From Tubiluchus corallicola (taxonomy: Eukaryota; Priapulida; Priapulimorpha; Priapulimorphida; Tubiluchidae), in NCBI GenBank assembly GCA_030141605.1, contig JAQGDQ010000495.1, forward strand, positions 126,001 to 164,275: 38,275 bases of DNA. Direction: 5' to 3'. The notes beneath the pieces were generated by a model. That model saw only the letters and a program-made list of their open reading frames with translations, searched no databases and had not been told where the DNA came from. A program made the position numbers and the translations under genes. Each line of letters begins with the position of its first letter. Position 1 is the first letter of the stretch. Below, in pieces: positions 35,101-38,275 of this stretch.

Positions 35101-38100
35101 GATTTTTGTCTATGCACAGGAAAGAAAGTGCTTGAAAACAGCAGCTGATGACATAACTGAAGAAAGCACTACTACCAAAATTAGCAAGACATGTTTAAAT
35201 CAGTTGCACTATTGAACAGTTGCTACAGTTCTGATAAATATTTTTGGTAACCAAGCATTACAATTGGCCATTATAAATTACCTTAATTTCTCCACTGCCA
35301 TTAAATTTTAACAATTGGGTACCTGGGTACCTGATGGGTATAAGGAAAATGGTACCGGTGTCTAACTTTTCGTACAAGTGTAAACACTACAAACTTGCCA
35401 GCACTGGGTATGTGCATATAATAGGGCTGTCATGCTTGTTAAGTTTGCTAAACGAAACGATTGCATTTGCACGATCAAGTTTAATGTATGCGTGGGGGGA
35501 AAGAAATATAATTTACGGTTGGATTAAAGAAATATATTCAACACCTGTCATAATTAATTAAAATAACTTGGAAATTTTAATTACATGCACTTTTATCTAT
35601 ATGACCTAGCTTGAACTCTAGTCACCTCGCATCTATAGATGCTATAGTTGTGACCACCCTGGTTGGACTGATTAGCTATAGGTTACAGTAATCTCACCTA
35701 TGGGAAACACTATTGTAATTACCTGGAATGTGCTTCAACTTGTTTTGCTTTTCTCTTAGGTCTAGCATTGATCTATCTATCTAGCTGCAGGCACTGCATT
35801 GGAACATTCTCACTTGTTTAAACTATGTAATACTTGTTATATGCCACAAAATGGTGAACCTATGAAATAATTCATGCAAGAATTCCCCACAAGTTGCATA
35901 GGTTGGAAAGCTCAGATACCTAGTGATTAATTACAATGAAAGCACTGTAGCTTGAAGCAACAAGCACGCTAGCAGCAACTACACTTCACATAGTGACAAA
36001 TATTACTGTTATTCATTTCAGAAGTAAGCTGAAGGAAAACGTCTTTCGTTTACAAAAATTAGTAAATGTTTTGAGGGACTAAACTAAACGTTCACGTTTA
36101 CACGCAACCCTAGTGTCTATATAGAACGAATGCAAAACTGAGACTTACATAAAGAATTTTCAGCAGAACAAACATTCCAACATAAAACTGCCTAAGCATA
36201 ATTGACAATGATATTGTTCGTATGCTGCTTTATTTTCAGAAGAAAGTCAAGCTGTGGACTAATAATAACAATAAAAACTGGAACACATTTTCAAGTAAAA
36301 TTTAAAGTATTATGTACTCAGCAAGATAATGAGAATGAAACACGAACACATCATAATTGCATGTACAACGGTGTAGCGTGTACATGTAAAATTATTAGAG
36401 AATAGATTGACGATCACTGATCAACATGCACTTACATGGTGGTCTTAGATTCAATTGGTTTGGCTTGAATTAAATTTCCACAATAAATTCCTATAAACAT
36501 TCCCAATCCAACAGCAAGTGTTGCCTGCAACAGAACATTAATAAGGATTATTTTATCTTTGACCCCTAATCATAGTGGCTAATAGTGTTTGTGGCTGTGT
36601 GCATGCGTAAGTGTGCGGTTGTTCATTGTTCTCACTTAAGCAACTTACAAACAAGGCTATAATTAATAATTAGGATTGTGTTCAAAGACTGTCTTAAGTT
36701 TAACCGTCAGCTTTCTGTGAGCATTGTATAGAAACAGAATTATGCATGCATTACATACACTGTGCATTACAGTGGTCGTGCAAGAAAAAGTGCTTGTTCT
36801 TTTAGTTTTCACTTTAAATTAAACACGGATAGATTATAGCCGTGCACGGATATTGCGTAGTGGCTACAGAGAACTAGAGGGTACTTGGCAAATACCTTTC
36901 AGGCTGTATCATTATAGGCTAGCACTTAACACTCTGTGCAAAAATTACTGATGCACATAAGGCTAATATTTATATCGATTTGTATAGATATTTATCTTGC
37001 ACGCACAGTGCGTTTTTCACGTGTACTTCAGACCTATAAGTCACCTAGCATTAATATCTTTTAATACGCAAAAATATGTTACATTACGTGCAGGTTAGGG
37101 TGTTACACATTCGAGACTTTGTGTAACCGTTATGAGATTTATTTGATTACATGCTACTGTCAATAATGTAGTTGGTAAATTACACATGATCGGTAACTAA
37201 TAAGAGATAACTTGGATTCCATAACGCAATAATTCAAAAACTGCAAAGCCTAATGATGGAATAATACAATGTAACTATAGGTTTTATCAATGTGCAAGCA
37301 ACAACCAAAGGGTGAATGGTAAAAATATCACAGGCAAAAGTGTAATGGTAAGATAACACAATGCGGTAGGAAAAATGTCACAAGAAACAATGACACAAAT
37401 GGAAAAATTGTAAAAAGTGGCACACATGAAAAATGAGTTTAGAGATAGAGATACAGCGAGGAATGATTATTTTAATTGTTCTTACTGCCAAGGAAGGTAT
37501 GCCTCAACTCTATTTGTTTGGTTGTTTTTTGTCTGTTATATATACTGTATACATATGTGTGTGTGTGTGTTGTATGCATGCGTGCGTGCGTGCGTGTGTG
37601 TGTGTGTACTATGCAAAAACCACGTAGTGGATTTTTACGAAACATTGAGGAAAAAGTGGGTAGGGAATAAGGAAGATGCATATCGATGCATATTCCTGGA
37701 CTGGAATATTTTTCGCCTGGTTCTTGTTTCCCAAAAACTTGACTGAATACCACATACAAAAAGCATTCTTGAAGGTCACCGATGGAGTATATACATTGTT
37801 CATTAGAAAGAGGGAGACTTGGCTACAAGATACGGTCCTTCATTTTTGTTACCTCCACCAAGACAAACAACTACAAGTTAGTGCTGGTTTGCATTTCGAG
37901 AAGTTTCCACCTTGAAAACTGTGTAACGCTGTCTATAATTTTTGCTTATACAATATACATATATGTAGCCTTATAGGTCTGTAAATACGTATATTTGTCA
38001 GTCAATTAACATCGCAAAATGGCCAAAGAAATGTAGACAAAGACAGTGTGGAATTGTCACCTCTGTTCAAGTAGGCCATTTTACATTTGCGATCATTAAA

Positions 38101-38251
38101 GCAGCGTCATATGATCGGCCTAATTAATTTGTATTTTTTAAAGTTAATACTCATTTTTATCTAGCTTGCAAGGTCATACATTGAACTAAACTGTGCATGC
38201 AATTAATGGCAAAATCGGTAACTCACAGACGTAAGCGCTGCGCATTTCTTC
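4987..38251 (-). CDS. Two-headed ENPP1/3-type ectonucleotide pyrophosphatase/phosphodiesterase (34 visible exons, 5' partial)
   Basis: A spliced minus-strand gene. ENPP enzymes are extracellular, two-metal phosphodiesterases that hydrolyse nucleotides such as ATP, releasing a nucleoside monophosphate. Joining the exons listed below gives one open frame of 1,523 residues from exon 2 to a TGA at 4,987-4,989. Order: membrane anchor (about 1-19), Thr/Pro linker (30-71), phosphodiesterase 1 (72 to about 470), nuclease-like domain 1 (to about 770), Pro-rich linker (771-806), phosphodiesterase 2 (807 to about 1,200), nuclease-like domain 2 (to 1,523). Every junction has GT-AG and matching phase. A normal ENPP1 or ENPP3 is about 870-920 residues with one head and two somatomedin-B domains; here there are two heads and none of those domains. 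Many N-glycosylation sequons fit an extracellular protein. It could instead be two neighbouring genes, but exon 18 encodes the end of head 1 and the entry to head 2 without a stop. The family is certain; the single-transcript model is probable. Confidence 0.85.
5291..5348 (-). other. Intronic pyrimidine tract after exon 33
   Basis: Nearly pure purine on the plus strand, so the transcript has a long UC-rich tract in the 235-nt intron between exons 33 and 34. It lies nearer the exon 33 donor than the exon 34 acceptor, so it is not an ordinary acceptor tract. A role in splicing is possible. Confidence 0.3.
5381..5537 (-). CDS. ENPP exon 33: nuclease-like domain 2, PLPSHYF block
   Basis: 157 nt. 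[15 protein letters not shown] and [12 protein letters not shown] align with exon 17. Weak GTACTT donor. Confidence 0.93.
5656..5779 (-). CDS. ENPP exon 32: nuclease-like domain 2, calcium loop
   Basis: 124 nt. [18 protein letters not shown] carries a canonical D-x-N-x-D-G calcium loop, unlike exon 16. Donor GTAAGA. Confidence 0.94.
6708..6788 (-). CDS. ENPP exon 31: nuclease-like domain 2, TNVVPF helix
   Basis: 81 nt. [16 protein letters not shown] is even closer to the mammalian YDALITSNLVPMYEEF than exon 15. Same length and phase as exon 15. Confidence 0.92.
6789..8686 (-). other. Intron 30 (1.9 kb)
   Basis: AT-rich with no ORF of note. I see no recognisable gene, RNA or mobile element. 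Confidence 0.5.
8687..8828 (-). CDS. ENPP exon 30: nuclease-like domain 2, CVRGDVR block
   Basis: 142 nt. [19 protein letters not shown] aligns with exon 14. Donor GTAAGT. Confidence 0.92.
9447..9659 (-). CDS. ENPP exon 29: nuclease-like domain 2, start
   Basis: 213 nt, 71 codons. [15 protein letters not shown] and [17 protein letters not shown] match the ENPP nuclease-like entry. Several sequons (NIS, NWT, NVT). The acceptor is TTGAAG. Confidence 0.9.
9873..10069 (-). CDS. ENPP exon 28: phosphodiesterase to nuclease-like junction, head 2
   Basis: 197 nt. [20 protein letters not shown] aligns with exon 12. It ends in NCNCSYE with a weak GTACTT donor. Confidence 0.91.
10906..10993 (-). CDS. 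ENPP exon 27: end of head 2 phosphodiesterase
   Basis: 88 nt. [19 protein letters not shown] and SIELYNLFA align with the second part of exon 11. Exons 26 and 27 together equal exon 11 (158 nt). Confidence 0.9.
12135..12204 (-). CDS. ENPP exon 26: head 2 His1127
   Basis: 70 nt. [17 protein letters not shown] provides the last metal ligand. It ends in phase 0 at an intron that head 1 lacks. Donor GTGAGC. Confidence 0.9.
13082..13235 (-). CDS. ENPP exon 25: head 2 PKRYHYS block
   Basis: 154 nt after a short 116-nt intron. [18 protein letters not shown] and VKEDWLVA align with exon 10. Confidence 0.92.
13352..13468 (-). CDS. ENPP exon 24: head 2 phosphodiesterase, central strands
   Basis: 117 nt, donor [23 protein letters not shown] and [12 protein letters not shown] align with exon 9, with one extra codon. 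Confidence 0.91.
14537..14645 (-). CDS. ENPP exon 23: head 2 SDHG metal ligands
   Basis: 109 nt, identical in length and phase to exon 8. [14 protein letters not shown] gives D1022 and H1023. Confidence 0.95.
14879..15024. repeat. 32-bp minisatellite, about five units
   Basis: ATGCCAACATGATTACATAA recurs, starting at 14,880, 14,912, 14,944, 14,976 and 15,009 (spacing 32, 32, 32 and 33), with A-rich spacers. Lies inside the intron between exons 22 and 23. Confidence 0.9.
15298..15436 (-). CDS. ENPP exon 22: head 2 metal ligands Asp975 and His979
   Basis: 139 nt. [12 protein letters not shown] and [14 protein letters not shown] carry two metal ligands. Exons 21 and 22 total 249 nt, exactly as exons 6 and 7 do. 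Confidence 0.94.
15437..16659 (-). other. Intron 21 (1.2 kb)
   Basis: AT-rich, with TATACA-type simple sequence near 15,920-15,950. Nothing else recognised. Confidence 0.4.
16660..16769 (-). CDS. ENPP exon 21: head 2 YFWVGTDV block
   Basis: 110 nt, ending in phase 2 with donor [26 protein letters not shown]. The exon runs 34 nt past the place where head 1 has its intron. A stronger-looking GTAAGT further on does not fit the frame of exon 22. Trp replaces the base-stacking Tyr. Confidence 0.88.
17435..17554 (-). CDS. ENPP exon 20: head 2 GLYPxxxG block
   Basis: 120 nt, 40 codons. [16 protein letters not shown] keeps Asn876, but the His of the usual SHG is Asn here (LNG). Same length and phase as exon 5. 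Confidence 0.94.
18023..18194 (-). CDS. ENPP exon 19: head 2 first metal Asp and nucleophile Thr
   Basis: 172 nt, donor GTGAGT. I chose the TTTAAG acceptor over the nearer TTTTTCAG because only it keeps the frame. The start then reads [14 protein letters not shown], parallel to [14 protein letters not shown] in head 1. T855 lies in [10 protein letters not shown]. Confidence 0.93.
18802..19003. repeat. Foldback (inverted-repeat) element in intron 18
   Basis: TTTTTAAAGAAACTCA at 18,864-18,879 is the exact reverse complement of 18,945-18,960, a 16-bp arm. Outer arms GATTTTGGAAA (from 18,804) and TTTCCAAAATC (to 19,001) pair as well. The symmetric layout suggests a small MITE-like element. Confidence 0.5.
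19328..19554 (-). CDS. ENPP exon 18: end of head 1, linker and entry to head 2
   Basis: 227 nt. It begins with the last helix of the nuclease-like domain ([13 protein letters not shown], like exon 34) and runs on without a stop through a Pro-rich linker ([11 protein letters not shown]). It ends with [16 protein letters not shown], the homologue of the exon 3 motif. The phase-2 donor matches the exon 3 to 4 junction. This exon is the main proof that both heads belong to one protein. Confidence 0.92.
20051..20196. repeat. Direct repeat, left copy
   Basis: About 146 bases that recur at 20,586-20,732, close to 90% identical by eye (shared ATTCATCTCATAAAACTTGA and CTGCTCAGCAATCTAAAT). Lies in the intron between exons 17 and 18. 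Confidence 0.85.
20197..20575. repeat. Dispersed repeat, copy A
   Basis: Sits exactly between the two direct repeats. Shares GAATGCATCACAAATTTGA, TGCATGTTTTCTGAAGTAA and CTTATTCCATACATAAAGAA with copy B at 22,303-22,675. Confidence 0.8.
20586..20732. repeat. Direct repeat, right copy
   Basis: Second copy of the 20,051-20,196 repeat, in the same orientation, 535 bases further on. The two flank the dispersed repeat at 20,197-20,575. Confidence 0.85.
20940..21096 (-). CDS. ENPP exon 17: nuclease-like domain 1, PLPTHYF block
   Basis: 157 nt, the same length as exon 33. [15 protein letters not shown] and [12 protein letters not shown] match the conserved P-x-P-T-H-Y-F and F-I-I-P-H-R segments. 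Confidence 0.94.
21170..21610. other. Intron 16 insertion of different composition
   Basis: A GC-richer stretch (TCCGAAATTGCCGATTATCC, AAAGCGAGTTCCGGCAAACC) in an otherwise AT-rich intron. A 71-codon minus-strand ORF (21,390-21,605) has no recognisable domain. It looks like a mobile-element remnant of unknown type. Confidence 0.3.
21956..22079 (-). CDS. ENPP exon 16: nuclease-like domain 1, calcium loop
   Basis: 124 nt, the same length as exon 32, donor [26 protein letters not shown] carries the EF-hand-like loop. Position six is Glu, where Gly is usual in the family. Confidence 0.93.
22303..22675. repeat. Dispersed repeat, copy B
   Basis: About 85% identical by eye and collinear with copy A, same orientation, in the next but one intron. 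It lacks the flanking 146-bp direct repeats. Confidence 0.8.
22854..22934 (-). CDS. ENPP exon 15: nuclease-like domain 1, TNIVPF helix
   Basis: 81 nt, the same length and phase as exon 31. [14 protein letters not shown] matches the ITSNLVPMYEEF helix of ENPP3. Confidence 0.92.
23276..23417 (-). CDS. ENPP exon 14: nuclease-like domain 1, CLRGDVR block
   Basis: 142 nt, the same length as exon 30. [20 protein letters not shown] matches the conserved C-L-R-x-D-V-R segment. Confidence 0.93.
23418..24688 (-). other. Intron 13 (1.3 kb)
   Basis: Mostly AT-rich. A GC-richer segment at 23,770-24,030 (CCGGGGTGTATCAAGACTTT, GGCACCCCAGGCTATAGCC) may be an old insertion. No coding potential I can support. 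Confidence 0.35.
24689..24895 (-). CDS. ENPP exon 13: nuclease-like domain 1, start
   Basis: 207 nt, 69 codons, phase 0 at both ends. [18 protein letters not shown] and [18 protein letters not shown] match the PFGRPR...YVSGFGKAMRMPMW region of ENPP3. Confidence 0.92.
25527..25558. promoter_or_regulatory. Perfect heat-shock-element array in intron 12
   Basis: GAATATTCTAGAAGTTTC (25,527-25,544) is four alternating GAA/TTC units with exact 2-nt spacing, the HSF1 consensus. TTCTAGAACATTC (25,546-25,558) adds three more. Another GAACATTC follows near 25,584. It could serve the ENPP gene or belong to an inserted element around 25,230-25,620. Confidence 0.45.
25771..25955 (-). CDS. ENPP exon 12: phosphodiesterase to nuclease-like junction, head 1
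   Basis: 185 nt. [20 protein letters not shown] is the conserved passage from the phosphodiesterase to the nuclease-like domain (compare PAPNNGTHGSL in ENPP3). A CDCDYK motif sits at the end. Confidence 0.93.
25956..26850 (-). other. Intron 11 (0.9 kb)
   Basis: The stretch 26,090-26,200 is GC-rich (GGAGGTCTGGGGGAATGCTG) and looks like an interspersed repeat fragment. I cannot assign it. The rest is unremarkable. Confidence 0.3.
26851..27008 (-). CDS. ENPP exon 11: head 1 His393 and end of phosphodiesterase
   Basis: 158 nt. Contains CVGGNHGWD, whose His is the last metal ligand, then IFVAHGPSF and [13 protein letters not shown]. Head 2 encodes the same 158 nt in two exons (70 + 88), split after SMH. 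Confidence 0.95.
27009..28242 (-). other. Intron 10 (1.2 kb)
   Basis: AT-rich. Nothing recognised beyond splice signals. Confidence 0.5.
28243..28402 (-). CDS. ENPP exon 10: head 1 PKRYHYS block
   Basis: 160 nt, ending in phase 2. [17 protein letters not shown] and VEEEWLVA match the PKR-x-HY and QQWLAVR segments of ENPP3. Confidence 0.93.
28642..29281. mobile_element. Non-autonomous hAT-like element in intron 9
   Basis: Begins TAGGGCTGTAACAATA, followed by several CACGATA(C/T) repeats. Ends with TTATCACGATACTGG, GACGATATACGTATC and CATCGATGTATC. This is the terminal-repeat style of small hAT elements in animals. The outermost right TIR seems missing. No transposase ORF. Confidence 0.6.
29031..29180. 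repeat. Repeat shared with 32,808-32,970
   Basis: Inside the hAT-like element. TTTCAACAGC and TTTTTCACACTGTTTTTATC occur in the same order and at similar spacing as in intron 4. Confidence 0.4.
29318..29431 (-). CDS. ENPP exon 9: head 1 phosphodiesterase, central strands
   Basis: 114 nt, in phase with its neighbours. [17 protein letters not shown] and EGPNVRIDI align with the stretch after ADHG in ENPP1/3. Donor GTAAGT. Confidence 0.9.
29788..29850. repeat. Telomere-like (TTAGGG) tract
   Basis: GATTAGGATTAGGGTTAGGG, then degenerate copies (TTTAGGGTTGGGATAGGG). Lies in intron 8. Short and imperfect, so an interstitial telomeric-type sequence. Confidence 0.5.
30383..30491 (-). CDS. ENPP exon 8: head 1 ADHG metal ligands
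   Basis: 109 nt. A helix ([19 protein letters not shown]) leads into [10 protein letters not shown], giving D287 and H288. Matches exon 23 in length and phase. Confidence 0.95.
30492..31605 (-). other. Intron 7 (1.1 kb)
   Basis: AT-rich. The open frames at 30,948-31,148 and 31,286-31,471 lack any recognisable feature. I see nothing else. Confidence 0.45.
31606..31778 (-). CDS. ENPP exon 7: head 1 metal ligands Asp240 and His244
   Basis: 173 nt, ending in phase 0. Carries Tyr201, the expected base-stacking Tyr, in PSYYKNY, then [18 protein letters not shown] and [14 protein letters not shown] with two metal ligands. Confidence 0.95.
31955..32030 (-). CDS. ENPP exon 6: head 1 FFWPGSDV block
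   Basis: 76 nt, ending in phase 1 after [16 protein letters not shown] corresponds to the conserved W-P-G-S substrate-pocket strand. Together with exon 7 it covers the same 249 nt as exons 21 and 22, but the intron lies at a different site. Confidence 0.93.
32232..32351 (-). CDS. ENPP exon 5: head 1 GLYPxxHG block
   Basis: 120 nt, 40 codons, phase 0 at both ends. [16 protein letters not shown] holds the phosphate-contacting Asn141. Matches exon 20 in length and phase. Confidence 0.94.
32409..32443. repeat. AAAT/AT microsatellite
   Basis: ATAAATAAATAAATA passing into (AT)n, in intron 4 just beyond exon 5. Confidence 0.9.
32634..32686. repeat. Composite TG/TGCG microsatellite
   Basis: (TG)n, then GTATGCATGCGTGCGTGCG, then TG again. 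The same order occurs at 37,554-37,608. Confidence 0.9.
32808..32970. repeat. Fragment related to the hAT-like element of intron 9
   Basis: TTTCAACAGC at the left and TTTTCACATTGTTTTTATCA at the right match the interior of the 28,642-29,281 element at similar spacing. The ends are not present. Confidence 0.4.
33212..33383 (-). CDS. ENPP exon 4: head 1 first metal Asp and nucleophile Thr
   Basis: 172 nt. Contains [16 protein letters not shown] (D84) and [13 protein letters not shown] (T120). Same length, phase and content as head 2 exon 19. Confidence 0.95.
33384..34095 (-). other. Intron 3
   Basis: Contains a GA-rich tract in the transcript (33,430-33,510) and a 108-codon plus-strand ORF (33,528-33,854) that I do not consider a gene. 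Confidence 0.5.
34096..34221 (-). CDS. ENPP exon 3: Thr/Pro stalk and head 1 entry motif
   Basis: 126 nt, donor GTATGT. A Pro/Thr-rich stalk ends in [16 protein letters not shown]. In mammalian ENPP3 the matching W-x4-C-x6-QCP element follows the second somatomedin-B domain. Here it comes straight after the anchor, so the somatomedin-B domains are absent. The same motif recurs at the end of exon 18 before head 2. Confidence 0.85.
34222..36435 (-). other. Intron 2 (2.2 kb)
   Basis: Holds the hAT-like element at 35,422-36,112 and a GC-richer patch at 34,640-34,860 that may be another mobile-element remnant. No exon that could encode a somatomedin-B domain (dense Cys) was found in it. Confidence 0.5.
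35422..36112. mobile_element. Non-autonomous hAT-like element in intron 2
   Basis: Starts TAGGGCTGTCATG, ends CACGCAACCCTA, and both ends continue with AAACG-type motifs in opposite orientation, so terminal inverted repeats are likely. About 690 bases, no transposase ORF. Target-site duplication unclear. Confidence 0.45.
36436..36524 (-). CDS. ENPP exon 2: transmembrane anchor
   Basis: 89 nt, acceptor TTGCAG, donor GTAAGT. Encodes [19 protein letters not shown] followed by a polar tail. This is a single hydrophobic segment near the N terminus, typical of the type II ENPPs. The other two frames contain stops. Ends in phase 2. Confidence 0.8.
36525..38226 (-). other. Intron 1 (1.7 kb)
   Basis: AT-rich with the microsatellite at 37,554-37,608. 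Several overlapping short ORFs around the microsatellite on both strands are byproducts of its composition. If exon 1 is wrong, the true first exon could lie here, but I found no convincing candidate. Confidence 0.45.
37554..37608. repeat. Composite TG/TGCG microsatellite
   Basis: (TG)n, GTATGCATGCGTGCGTGCG, (TG)n. Near-identical layout to 32,634-32,686. Confidence 0.9.
38227..38251 (-). CDS. ENPP visible exon 1: cytoplasmic Lys-Lys and start of membrane anchor
   Basis: A 25-nt exon between a TATAG acceptor and a strong GTGAGT donor. It ends in phase 0 as exon 2 needs, and reads KKCAALTS. The Lys pair followed by hydrophobic residues gives the expected cytoplasmic flank of a type II anchor. 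The same frame has a TAA upstream, so it cannot start here; the first exon must lie beyond the window. An ATG inside this exon is in another frame and would need a weaker donor. Confidence 0.55.
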
Positions 38252-38275
38252 CTATAAAAACGAAATTATACTATG

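Noticed and set aside
37417-37976. Cluster of overlapping ORFs around the TG repeat near the right end
   Set aside because: Open frames on both strands come from the microsatellite, which lacks stops. None joins to the ENPP exons in phase.
4987-38251. Interpretation as a bacterial or viral defence locus
   Set aside because: Coding content is a spliced animal ENPP gene. No CRISPR repeats, operon spacing or phage genes are present.

Overview
The window is animal nuclear DNA. It is AT-rich and full of introns, with GT-AG splice sites, microsatellites, hAT-like transposon remnants and a metazoan-type histone 3' stem-loop. I cannot name the species; a non-vertebrate such as a sponge or cnidarian would fit. 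There is no bacterial-type gene organisation and no CRISPR array.

Almost the whole window (about 4,987-38,251) is one minus-strand gene. I read it as 34 visible coding exons whose splice phases all join, giving 1,523 residues from exon 2 on plus 8 from a 25-nt exon 1. The first coding exon lies beyond the right edge. The product is an ectonucleotide pyrophosphatase/phosphodiesterase (ENPP1/ENPP3-like) with an unusual plan: a type II membrane anchor, a Thr/Pro linker, a complete phosphodiesterase plus nuclease-like unit (head 1, exons 4-18), a second Pro-rich linker, then a second complete unit (head 2, exons 19-34). Both heads keep the catalytic Thr and all six metal-binding Asp/His residues. 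No somatomedin-B domains are seen. The two heads share exon lengths and phases, so they arose by internal duplication. At two places the introns differ although the summed coding length is the same.

Residue numbers below count from the first residue of visible exon 2.

Left of this gene, on the plus strand: a polyglutamine ORF (1,081-1,353), a histone H2B C-terminal fragment with an intact histone 3' stem-loop (1,412-1,522), a GC-rich block with a CRE, and the last two exons of a small unrecognised gene (2,626-3,202) that converges tail-to-tail on the ENPP gene. The 1.8 kb between them holds a degenerate hAT-like element.

The introns carry three families of interspersed repeats, a 32-bp minisatellite, a foldback element, a perfect heat-shock-element array, a short telomere-like tract and composite TG/TGCG microsatellites.
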